Origin: Bryobacterales bacterium
GTDB lineage: Bacteria > Acidobacteriota > Terriglobia > Bryobacterales > Bryobacteraceae
DNA: 14,531 bases
Reading direction: 5' to 3'
Assembly: GCA_016789785.1 (NCBI GenBank)
Contig: JAEUQE010000229.1
Coordinates: 1-14,531, forward strand
In this document: positions 1-5,960 of the stretch, one piece after another
Numbering within the stretch: position 1 is the stretch's first letter
Layout: each line of letters opens with the position of its first letter
Notes under the pieces: model-generated
Databases searched by the model: none
What the model saw: only the letters and a program-made list of their open reading frames with translations
Told to the model about the DNA's origin: nothing
Translations under genes and position numbers: made by a program

Positions 1-1370
1 AAGACCAGTTGTGGATGCTCCGCATTGCGCCGCATCGCCACCGGCAGGCTGTCCTCCACCAGCGGCCAGGCCTCCTGCCACTGGTTGCCGTCCCGCATCA
101 CCAGTTTCAGCCACCGCTCCTGGTGCAGCGGCGTCGCCAGCGGTGTAGGAATCAGAAAGCCCTGATCCTTGCCCCAACTGATGCCGCTTTCGTTCCATGC
201 CAGCCATGGCCGTCCCTGGGAGTCCACTGCAATCGATACGTGCGCCTGGAACCGCGGTCCCTCGGTCACCCGAAATATTTCCGATGCCCGGCCTTCCTTC
301 ACCGTCCGGTAGTGGATATCGTAGTTGCCCTTGTCGTAGCTGTCCCATGCGATGAACACGCGGCCTTGCCGGTCAGCGGCAATGGCGGGGCTCCAGTCAT
401 TTGCGGTGGAGGCGGAGACCTTCTCGGACTCGGTCCAGGTCTCGCCGGTATAGCGCTTGGTGAAGATGTCAGACCTGCCGTTGCGGAAGCCCTGCCAGAC
501 GAGCCAGAGATTGCCGTTCGAATCCGTGGCCATCGCGTGATAGGTGTCGGGCTGCGGATCGTTGGTCAAGCGGTCTGGCTCGGTCCAGGAGGACCCGGTC
601 CAGCGGCTCGCATACAAGTCCCAGTTGCCATCCACTTGAGCCGACCACACGGCCCAGGCGCGATTCGCACGGTCGCGGCCGAGCTTCACCATGAAGATGT
701 CGGAGTGCTTCGCAATCTTCGTGATGCCGCTCCATGCATTGCCATCGAACATGCGGAAGTGGAGTTCATTGCGATTGTCGGCGAAGTTGACCCAGCCGCT
801 GAGCAGCTTGCCATCGGGCAGATCGACGAGGGCGGCGAAGTCGTTGTTGGAGCCGTCGGCGGAGAGCTTCTCGGTAGAAGGGACGCGTTCGGCTACCACC
901 GCGCCGTTCAGGAAGCTGGTGCGCGTGCCGGGTACGAGGTCGAACGGACGCACGTTGAAACTGCCGTGGGCTGTCTCGATCTTCAGTTCCGCGCCTTGTC
1001 CGCTGGCATCGACAATCACGCCAGGGATGAGGAAGTAGCGAGTGGGATCGGTGAGCGCCTCGGCTTCCCATGCACGGCGGGTGAAGTTCACACCTTGACG
1101 CGTGGCGAGGGTCCAGGTGTTGCCTTCGACTTTGTCGCCGGGCCGAGGATGCCAGTTGCGCACCGAGAGGATGCGTCCCGCGCTGGCCGCTACGGAGCCG
1201 TTCCAGGATCGAGCAGACTCGTCGTTGATTCCGAACTCGATGCGCACGGCGGCCGTGTCGTCGCGCAGCGCGGCCCCACCGGATGCGGATGGAGCTTGTC
1301 CTTGTTGCGAGAAGACGTAGGTGAGAGAGGCAACGGTGATCAGAGCGATGGGGAGGAGTTGATTACGCAC
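1..1370 (-). CDS. Secreted beta-propeller-like protein, C-terminus beyond window
   Basis: This open frame of 456 codons runs off the left edge, so it is the N-terminal part of a larger protein. The GTG start at 1370 is preceded by GGAG seven bases upstream, and no in-frame start lies between it and the upstream region. Residues 1-21 (VRNQLLPIALITVASLTYVF) form a signal-peptide-like hydrophobic segment, so export is likely. From about residue 190 there are repeated blade-like units of the form W-x-V/A-W...N/S-D-I/L-Y/F, for example WAVWSAQVDGNWDLYASRW, WLVWQGFRNGRSDIF, FIAWDSYDKGNYDIHY and WLAWNESG. This spacing is typical of six-bladed TolB/sialidase-like beta-propellers. Nothing catalytic is visible, and the missing C-terminus may carry another domain. 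It is divergent from the ECF sigma gene across about 350 bp. The plus-strand 500-codon frame over the same bases is a GC-driven shadow, rich in Arg, Val and Ala. Confidence 0.8.
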   Translation of the reverse strand, partial: MRNQLLPIALITVASLTYVFSQQGQAPSASGGAALRDDTAAVRIEFGINDESARSWNGSVAASAGRILSVRNWHPRPGDKVEGNTWTLATRQGVNFTRRAWEAEALTDPTRYFLIPGVIVDASGQGAELKIETAHGSFNVRPFDLVPGTRTSFLNGAVVAERVPSTEKLSADGSNNDFAALVDLPDGKLLSGWVNFADNRNELHFRMFDGNAWSGITKIAKHSDIFMVKLGRDRANRAWAVWSAQVDGNWDLYASRWTGSSWTEPDRLTNDPQPDTYHAMATDSNGNLWLVWQGFRNGRSDIFTKRYTGETWTESEKVSASTANDWSPAIAADRQGRVFIAWDSYDKGNYDIHYRTVKEGRASEIFRVTEGPRFQAHVSIAVDSQGRPWLAWNESGISWGKDQGFLIPTPLATPLHQERWLKLVMRDGNQWQEAWPLVEDSLPVAMRRNAEHPQLV

Positions 1371-1724
1371 GGCGGTTCTCCGAATCGCAATCGTATCACT
1401 CCGGAAGAAACAGGGTTGCCTCAGAAGGTCTGCGAGGGCCGTTGCGAAGACCCAATCGTCCTGTGCGATGGAGTCAGCCCGAGAGCGAGGGTGCGGGGCG
1501 GCGTCGGATGATGGGGACGGCATTACCGCCTAGTTCCGGCCCGTAGTTGTGCGTTCGGTCGAACTTTCGATCAAAGACCTCAGAGCGATCCAGCAAAAGG
1601 TTCGCCGAAGTCTGCTGGGACCCGCACCACGAATGGACGCTCTACGCCCTGACTCCGGGCATCGTCCCGCACTCGTTCCGTCGAACAAACAGGGATTTGC
1701 GCGCACCGTAGTAAACTGTTGCCT
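1371..1724. other. Divergent intergenic region between propeller gene and ECF sigma gene
   Basis: About 350 bp with no supported gene. Short frames on both strands have no family resemblance and are Arg/Ser-rich shadows. The region must hold the promoters of both divergent genes. Visible candidates are TACGAT (minus strand, just upstream of the GTG at 1370) and TAAACT at 1712-1717 for the sigma gene. I saw no strong hairpin terminator. Confidence 0.45.
1712..1717 (+). promoter_or_regulatory. Candidate -10 hexamer for a leaderless ECF sigma transcript
   Basis: TAAACT fits the TANNNT pattern and lies seven bases before the ATG at 1725. No Shine-Dalgarno sequence precedes that ATG. This arrangement would place transcription start at or next to the A of the start codon, giving a leaderless mRNA. 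It is inference from spacing only, and no clear -35 box was found. Confidence 0.3.
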
Positions 1725-2297
1725 ATGGACAAGGGCCTTGTCACTGAACTCCTCAAGGAGTGGGGCCAGGGCGACCGCGCCGCTTTCGATCAACTCCTGC
1801 CTGTCGTGTACCGCGAACTCCACAAGATCGCCAAGCGGTGTTTGTCCCAGCACGAGCAGCAGGATGTCCTACAGACCACGGCCGTGATCAACGAAGCGTA
1901 CTTGCGCCTTTCGAGCGGCGTCGAACAGACTCTTGAGAACCGGGGCCACTTCTTCAACGTCGCCGCCAAGGCCATGCGCAATGTTCTCGTCGACCATGCC
2001 CGGAGCCGCAATGCCGAAAAGCGGGGTGGAGGGATCCGAATCGAGGCGATCGACGATGGCTTGCAGATCGCCAGCGCCGTGAGTGCCGACGTCGTTGCGC
2101 TCAGTGAAGCCTTGGATGTGCTCGCCGCCTCGCATCCGCGGCCCGCGCAGGTGGTGGAACTGCGCTACTTCGCAGGGCTCAACGTAGAGGAAACTGCAAA
2201 CGCGCTGAGTGTGTCGACCCAAACGGTGATCCGGGACTGGCGGTTTGCGAAGTCTTTTCTGCGGCGCGAGATGGAACGGGGCGCGCCTTCCGCCTGA
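1725..2297 (+). CDS. ECF-type RNA polymerase sigma factor (TIGR02999-like, kinase-associated type)
   Basis: The product is a 190-aa sigma-70 family protein of the extracytoplasmic-function class. Region 2 covers roughly residues 12-90: GDRAAFDQLLPVVYREL, then LQTTAVINEAYLRL and GHFFNVAAKAMRNVLVDHAR. Region 4 covers about 125-185: HPRPAQVVELRYFAGLNVEE, then a helix-turn-helix ALSVSTQTVIRDWRFAKSFL. The L-Q-T/P-T-A-V/L-x-x-E-A-Y-L-R-L and VDHAR signatures are typical of the sigma subfamily that sits beside Ser/Thr kinases in Acidobacteriota and Planctomycetota. ATG 1725 was chosen; a TTG at 1719 would add two residues. Neither has a Shine-Dalgarno sequence, but a -10-like TAAACT supports a leaderless start. 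The usual downstream kinase is absent: the next gene converges on it 21 bp away, so this is an orphan sigma gene. Its target promoters cannot be told from here. Confidence 0.92.
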   Translation: MDKGLVTELLKEWGQGDRAAFDQLLPVVYRELHKIAKRCLSQHEQQDVLQTTAVINEAYLRLSSGVEQTLENRGHFFNVAAKAMRNVLVDHARSRNAEKRGGGIRIEAIDDGLQIASAVSADVVALSEALDVLAASHPRPAQVVELRYFAGLNVEETANALSVSTQTVIRDWRFAKSFLRREMERGAPSA

Positions 2298-2318
2298 CAC
2301 TTCACCCTCCGGCCCGCC

Positions 2319-2963
2319 TTACTTCGCCGCCTGGGCAGGAACGTTCTTCACGATCTCCTGAACCCCATCCAGACCGAAGCCCTTCGGAGCGTTGAAGTGC
2401 GTGCTGTTCGCCCAGGCATCGCCGACCTCCCTCGAGTGGTCTTTTCTCACCACATACCAGAAGTTCCGTGAGCCGATATTCTGCGACTTTCCCATGTTGT
2501 TCTTCGCCCAATCGTCGAGGCTCACAATGTTCTTCGGCGCGAGCCCACCGTCCTTGGTGATCTTGGCGATATCGTGCTCCCATCGCAAGCCCCATCCGTC
2601 GCCGACCGAGAACGATGTGTGCGTGACTCCGGCACGCGGGCCACCGGCATCTCCGAGAGTCTTCACGCGAGCCACTACCCGTCCATTGCGGTAGAAAAGC
2701 TGATAGCTTCCCTCGGGGCCGAAGTGCTGGGCCTGGAACAGCGTGAATCCATGCTGCCGCAGAACCTTATCCAACTCCCGGATGTTCAACGCTTTGATGG
2801 TGCCCGTCCCGCTGTCGATCACTTCTCCCATCACGCGTTGCATACTGGCTCGGATGGCCTGCAGATCCGCGACTCTCCAACCTTCGATGCTTGCCCCATG
2901 CGGCATCAGCTTGCCCCACTGGGCCATCTCCTTGCTGAGTGACCGGATGACAGCCCTCTTCAT
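2319..2963 (-). CDS. Hypothetical protein, possible orphan polymorphic-toxin C-terminal domain
   Basis: I cannot name this family with confidence. Counting from ATG 2963 it is 214 aa. The first ~70 residues look helical and charged (RSLSKEMAQWGKLMPHG, VADLQAIRASMQRVMGEVI). A compact soluble part follows: KVLRQHGFTLFQAQ, YQLFYRNGRVVARVKTLGD, HTSFSVGDGWGLRWEHDIAK, NFWYVVRKDHSREVGD. There is no signal peptide or membrane segment. The pattern of a linker followed by a small His/Arg/Trp-rich domain ending in AQAAK resembles tip domains of Rhs-like or other polymorphic toxins cut from their carrier. That is an impression, not a match. The frame stays open to 3341, but the part above 2963 reads like noncoding sequence. 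The ATG overlaps the stop of a small upstream ORF (ATGA), with AAGG directly abutting the ATG, so initiation here is doubtful. The gene converges with the sigma gene and has no obvious immunity partner. Confidence 0.5.
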   Translation of the reverse strand: MKRAVIRSLSKEMAQWGKLMPHGASIEGWRVADLQAIRASMQRVMGEVIDSGTGTIKALNIRELDKVLRQHGFTLFQAQHFGPEGSYQLFYRNGRVVARVKTLGDAGGPRAGVTHTSFSVGDGWGLRWEHDIAKITKDGGLAPKNIVSLDDWAKNNMGKSQNIGSRNFWYVVRKDHSREVGDAWANSTHFNAPKGFGLDGVQEIVKNVPAQAAK

Positions 2964-3130
2964 CCTTGTAATCGGTCTCGATAGACACGGTTGGCTCCAA
3001 GCTGGCGGTGGCCGACGAATTCGAAGGTGTCTTTTCGGTAATCGACCGAAATGGTGTCGGGGCCACTCTGAATTGACGCCGATCTTGCCGGTCTGCGGGA
3101 CCCATTGAAGCCACGGAGCGGGAAGGTCAC
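2960..3130 (-). CDS. Small ORF overlapping the toxin-like gene; possibly its frameshifted 5' part
   Basis: A 56-codon frame from GTG 3130 ends in a TGA that shares ATGA with the next start at 2963. The stretch SGPDTISVDYRKDTFEFVGH and the following RQLGANRVYRDRL have coding-like codon use with mostly G or C in third positions, unlike the other two frames here. No Shine-Dalgarno precedes the GTG, and the frame is closed by a stop at about 3165. It could be a genuine small coupled gene. It could equally be the remnant of a longer protein now separated from the downstream frame by an indel. No function is assigned. Confidence 0.3.
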   Translation of the reverse strand: MTFPLRGFNGSRRPARSASIQSGPDTISVDYRKDTFEFVGHRQLGANRVYRDRLQG

Positions 3131-3576
3131 ATGAGCAAGGAGGCAGTAGACTCTCTACAGCAAGGATTCTATAGTGTTTCCGTGCAACTTCATTGTATGA
3201 TCTGGTAGCGCCAACACTGTTCCACCTTCGGACGGGAAGGAGCGCGCCAGACGCCGTAATGCGGAGCTTTCGTAGAAGGAGCACAAAGCCGTGGCTAACA
3301 ATCTGCCCCATTGCACATGCTGGCCGACACGCCCGGAACACCTTCTCAACTTCCGTATGGGCCTATCAGGCGCACTTCTTCTCACTACACAACCTGCATC
3401 GGAAGGCGCGGGAGGGTCGGCTATGCGGTGAGAGTGCGGTGGTCCTGCTGCCCTGCCTGATTCGACTCCACCACCTGCTCCAGCGAGGCGGACAGCGATT
3501 CTGTGCCTCGCTGATCCCAAAGCGGCTCTGTGGCTCCGGCACTTCGGCGAAAACGGCGCCAATTCAGACCGGCACT
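3131..3576. other. Region without a supported gene
   Basis: About 450 bp, with another 100 bp beyond it also lacking a gene. Frames of 70-135 codons exist on both strands, but they are rich in Arg, Ser and His, overlap each other and show no domain, signal peptide or ribosome site. Together with the damaged genes on both sides this looks like gene-decay debris. Confidence 0.4.
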
Positions 3577-3719
3577 AACTAGTTTCTGGCGGTCGCTTCG
3601 CCGCGTCGTCACACTCGCGGCTCTGTAAGTCACTACAATCATTGAACACCAGTTCTGGACCGCGACCGGACAGAGCGGTTGATCAGTAAGAAAAGGGAGT
3701 TTTGCGACAGAAACTAACT
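3577..3719. mobile_element. Possible MITE-like element: imperfect inverted ends flanked by AACT
   Basis: The left end AGTTTCTGgcggTCGC (3581-3596) and the right end GCGACAGAAACT (3704-3715) are inverted repeats: 12 matching bases with a 4-base insertion on the left. Both are directly flanked by AACT (3577-3580 and 3716-3719), as a 4-bp target duplication would be. A second nested inverted pair lies inside, GCTCTGT (3620-3626) with ACAGAGC (3670-3676). The interior of about 135 bp codes for nothing. The right end coincides with the point where the PD40 reading frame of the neighbouring pseudogene loses its family pattern. The repeats are short, so chance remains possible. Confidence 0.3.
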
Positions 3720-4305
3720 AGCCGCCAGCGGGCAAAGGAGATCCGGCTTCCATCGGGCGACCAGGCGGGAGCGAAGTCCATCGCAGGATCGTTAGTTAAG
3801 CGGAGCGCCTTTCCCCCATTGAGCAGCATCAGGTAGATGTCATAGTTGTCTTCGTGCTCTCGGTTCCAGGAGAAGGCTATGGCCTTGCCGTCCGGCGAAA
3901 AAGCGGGAAACCATTCGACTCCCGGGAAGGTGGTCAGGGACGTCACGCGCGGAACCGGCTTGGGCTTTTCGGGCCAGAGTCGCCACACGATCACTCCGAA
4001 GCCAGCCAGCACGATCACCACGGTAGCAACAATCCAGGCGATCCCCGGATTCCTTTGACCGTAGGGGTATCCTCGACCTTTGGTCCTGCACCCCGCCGCC
4101 ACTCATCCAGTTCCGACTTGTAAGCATAGACAGCCGCCTGAGGTCCACCCGGAAGACGGTGAACGGGGAGGCCGCGGGACTGCTCCCACCGCTTTACCGT
4201 CCTTAGGTCGCGATCCAGGTAGACGGCAATCTCTTTCTAGGTTTCCAGAAGCTGCTTCGCCGCAGCGTGACTGGGTTCCGGCGAGATGGGCTGCGGAACA
4301 GGCAC
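3683..4305 (-). pseudogene. Broken helix-turn-helix / membrane / TolB-PD40 regulator
   Basis: This is the remnant of an Acidobacteria-type transmembrane one-component regulator. The likely original start is GTG 4305, behind GGAGG four bases upstream. The first frame reads MPVPQPISPEPSHAAAKQLL, then ET-stop-KEIAVYLDRDLRTVKRWEQ, then GLPVHRL and AVYAYKSELDEWRRG, a complete winged-helix/MerR-like DNA-binding module. The stop is a TAG at 4237-4239, exactly where relatives carry Trp (the SWKEIA motif), so TGG became TAG. Near 4050-4075 the frame shifts, and the next frame gives the single membrane helix GIAWIVATVVIVLAGFGVIV. Two PD40 repeats follow, FPAFSPDGKAIAFSWN and FAPAWSPDGSRISFAR. After about 3722 the family pattern ends, followed by unrelated residues to a stop at 3683. 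Relatives continue for many more propeller repeats. With nonsense, frameshift and truncation together it is almost certainly nonfunctional as a whole, though a short DNA-binding fragment could still be made. Confidence 0.8.
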
Positions 4306-4360
4306 ATATCCTCCGCTAGCGGAACAGCAGATCCTCTTCTCCCAAAAGGATAATCGAAGG

Positions 4361-4398
4361 GGCAACGAGTGGCAACCCGTGGCATGGCACTCATTGCC
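4361..4398. promoter_or_regulatory. Inverted repeat in the leader of the secreted-protein gene; possible operator
   Basis: GGCAACGAGTG (4361-4371) and CACTCATTGCC (4388-4398) are complementary at 10 of 11 positions around a 16-base spacer. It lies between the divergent regulator pseudogene and the downstream secreted-protein gene, where a regulator of either could bind. An operator or an mRNA hairpin are both possible. Confidence 0.3.
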
Positions 4399-4410
4399 AC
4401 TCTCCAATCG

Positions 4411-4434
4411 GAGAATCCGGTGCGATTCTTTTCT
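4411..4434 (+). terminator. Weak hairpin plus T-rich tail upstream of the secreted-protein gene
   Basis: AGAATC (4412-4417) pairs with GATTCT (4424-4429) around a six-base loop, and TTTCTC follows. A G-T pair could extend the stem to seven. It is A/T-rich and short, so if real it may be a leader attenuator rather than a strong terminator. Confidence 0.2.
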
Positions 4435-4484
4435 CGGAGTTCCCCACATTTTGACGCGTGGGGCTTCGAGAAAGGAGTTCTGCA

Positions 4485-5052
4485 ATGAGATCAATATGGA
4501 CAGCCGTTTCCGCAGGCGCCGCACTGCTGTTGTTCGCTGGCGACAGTTTCGCCCAGGGCGATCCGAACATCACCCAGGAACGAAAGGTGGTCGAGTTCAC
4601 CAGGATCAGCTCAGGGGGTGGCGGGGTTCCGTTCCGAGGCGTGATCCAGTGCGTGGGCGCGGGCAATCCGGCCCCCGCGGACCAGGACATGCCGCCTTGG
4701 TGCCCTGCCGGCACGCGGACGGTGGTGACCAACCGCATCCTTACGGGGAAGTGGGTGATGTCGGACCCCAACATCTCTGGAAACGTGACATGGTTCATGA
4801 ACTTCAATGTCGACTCGGCTACCTTCACCGGCCCGTGGTGGGGTGAGTTCATGTTTGGATGTGCCGGGAAAAGGTACGTGGCAGGGGTGGTTTCGGGGGG
4901 AATCCTCTGGAGCTTACATGGCCTACCGAGCCATCGGGATTGGCACCGACGGTTTGGACAAGTGTACCATCATGATGGAGATTGCTTACCCGGACACGAC
5001 GTCCAAGCCACCCGTCATCAAGGGGCGTTTCCTCCAGCCGATCTCGCAGTAG
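4485..5052 (+). pseudogene. Secreted protein of unknown function, frame broken at a G6 run
   Basis: ATG 4485 has a strong ribosome site (AAAGGAG, about seven bases upstream) and starts a clear signal peptide: MRSIWTAVSAGAALLLFAGD, then SFAQ-GDP, with cleavage likely after SFAQ. The mature part contains QERKVVEFTRISSGGGG, IQCVGAGNPAPADQDMPPWC, ISGNVTWFMNFNVDSATFTG and WWGEFMFGCAGKRYVAG, and looks like a small beta-rich extracytoplasmic protein. I do not recognise the family. The starting frame degenerates after about 4900, while the +1 frame becomes protein-like (SSGAYMAYRAIGIGTDGLDK ... FLQPISQ) and ends at TAG 5052. The switch lies at six G at 4895-4900. With one G fewer the gene is a single frame of 188 codons. 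It could be a true mutation, a sequencing indel, or slippage-controlled expression. In the unshifted frame translation continues to about 5096 with an unrelated tail. Confidence 0.65.
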
Positions 5053-5585
5053 CCACTCCGAAGGCGCGATCATCGGTCCGGCGCGGAAAAGTCTGAGATG
5101 CGGGAAAGCCGAAAATCGCAAACCCTCGGCCCGATAGATCCGCTCCAGTCAGGTGCACCGCAATCAGGCGGCGGTTTTCCCGGTGCGCGCCGGTCCCGCC
5201 GTCGGCGTTTCAAAAACTTTGGCATTTTCGCTAGCTCCGGCGATCCGCTTCCTCGGAGCTTCGGCATGCGCCTCATGGAATTCCGGCGATATCAATTCGA
5301 GACCTGAAGCGGACTGTGCCTGTAGCCTCCGCGGTGCAGGCGTCGACCGCGCGGCCTGCGATAGCAAAATTGAGCGGGATGTGGCGTCCGCGCGTGAGGC
5401 AGAACGGCTCTTGGCAATCGGCGACCGGGTAGGAGTACAGGTGGCGTTGGAGCGAGGGCTCACCATCACGGGCACGTCGCGCGGGAGACCTGAATAGGTT
5501 GGAAGTGTTGGCTCCGCTCTTCGCGTGTGAGCCGCCACAACCGAGTTTTTGCATCGCAACTCCTCAATGCGGCATAGTTCTCAAT
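5053..5585. other. Region without a supported gene upstream of the selenoprotein gene
   Basis: About 530 bp. A minus-strand frame of 131 codons (5164-5559) and several plus frames exist, but none has a ribosome site, domain or convincing codon bias. The promoter of the selenoprotein gene should lie near the right end. TAGTTC at 5575-5580 is a weak -10 candidate. I checked for a tRNA-Sec-like TTC-arm signature (GGTTCRA) and saw none. Confidence 0.4.
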
Positions 5586-5939
5586 ATGGCAACTCAGAAA
5601 GTCGATTGGAGCTATCACCGCCCCGGTTGAAAGACCTGTGGCAAAACGCAGGAGTTTCTTGCGTCCCACAACCTTGCAGCCACCACTCAGGTGGATGCGA
5701 AGAAGACCACCCTCAAACTGAATGATGCACTGGCGCTGCTGAAGGATGTCACCGAAGTGTACGCGGCGAAAGGTAAGAACGTGGTGCACTACGATCTGAA
5801 GAAGGACAAGCCTTCGGAGTCCGACCTGGCCGCGATCCTGTTGGGGCCCACCGGCAACCTGCGGGCGCCAACACTTCGCAAAGGGAAAACGCTGATTGTG
5901 GGTTTCGATCCCGACACCTACACGAAGCTGTTTGGTTGA
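5586..5939 (+). CDS. ArsC/Spx-like thioredoxin-fold selenoprotein (TGA at codon 15 = Sec)
   Basis: Reading TGA 5628-5630 as selenocysteine gives a 117-aa protein: MATQKVDWSYHRPG-U-KTCGKTQEFLASH, then TTQVDAKKTTLKLNDALALL and so on, to VGFDPDTYTKLFG. The active site is U15-K-T-C18, a selenocysteine version of the redox C-x-x-C of ArsC/glutaredoxin-like proteins. The C-terminal GNLRAPTLRKGKTLIVGF carries the cis-proline-type RAPT/RPT segment expected in the ArsC-like fold. The N-terminal YHRPG(C/U)xxC is also the family pattern, so the frame before the TGA clearly belongs to the same gene. Without recoding the only open frame starts at GTG 5691 and lacks the catalytic residues. The ATG has no Shine-Dalgarno. 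The likely role is a cytoplasmic selenol-thiol oxidoreductase; true arsenate reduction is not shown. It converges 21 bp from the selA-containing operon. A SECIS-like hairpin follows the TGA. Prokaryotic ArsC-like selenoproteins are known, and I infer this is one. Confidence 0.88.
5631..5670 (+). promoter_or_regulatory. Predicted bacterial SECIS hairpin
   Basis: Directly after the TGA (5628-5630), UGUGG (5637-5641) pairs with CCACA (5666-5670) and ACGCA (5646-5650) pairs with UGCGU (5660-5664). An asymmetric internal loop separates the stems. The apical loop GGAGUUUCU (5651-5659) is nine bases, starts with GG and lies 20 bases after the TGA. The published bacterial SECIS model asks for a G among the first two loop bases, a 3-14-base loop and 16-37 bases from the TGA, so all are met. 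It would recruit SelB with Sec-tRNA. The hairpin sits inside the coding sequence, as usual in bacteria. Confidence 0.75.
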
Positions 5940-5960
5940 GCCGGGAGCATCCGCGCGGGA

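Noticed and set aside
9..1511. 500-codon plus-strand open frame
   Set aside because: It is the antisense of the secreted propeller gene. Its composition is Arg/Val/Ala-rich with no domain, while the minus strand shows a signal peptide, ribosome site and repeats.
2964..3341. N-terminal extension of the toxin-like frame up to 3341
   Set aside because: The residues look noncoding, and a different frame is coding-like over part of the same bases.
3155..3582. Overlapping 129-135-codon frames on both strands, considered as a transposase remnant
   Set aside because: No transposase motif, no catalytic residues and no terminal repeats enclosing them.
5164..5559. 131-codon minus-strand frame, Ala/Ser/Arg-rich
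   Set aside because: No ribosome site or family resemblance, and competing frames overlap it. Possible remnant but not supportable as a gene.
5500..5640. Possible tRNA-Sec (selC) upstream of the selenoprotein gene
   Set aside because: No TTC-arm signature, no 8-bp acceptor pairing and no CCA end could be found.
5691..5939. An 82-aa protein starting at GTG 5691
   Set aside because: It is the 3' part of the recoded selenoprotein; it lacks the redox centre and has no ribosome site of its own.
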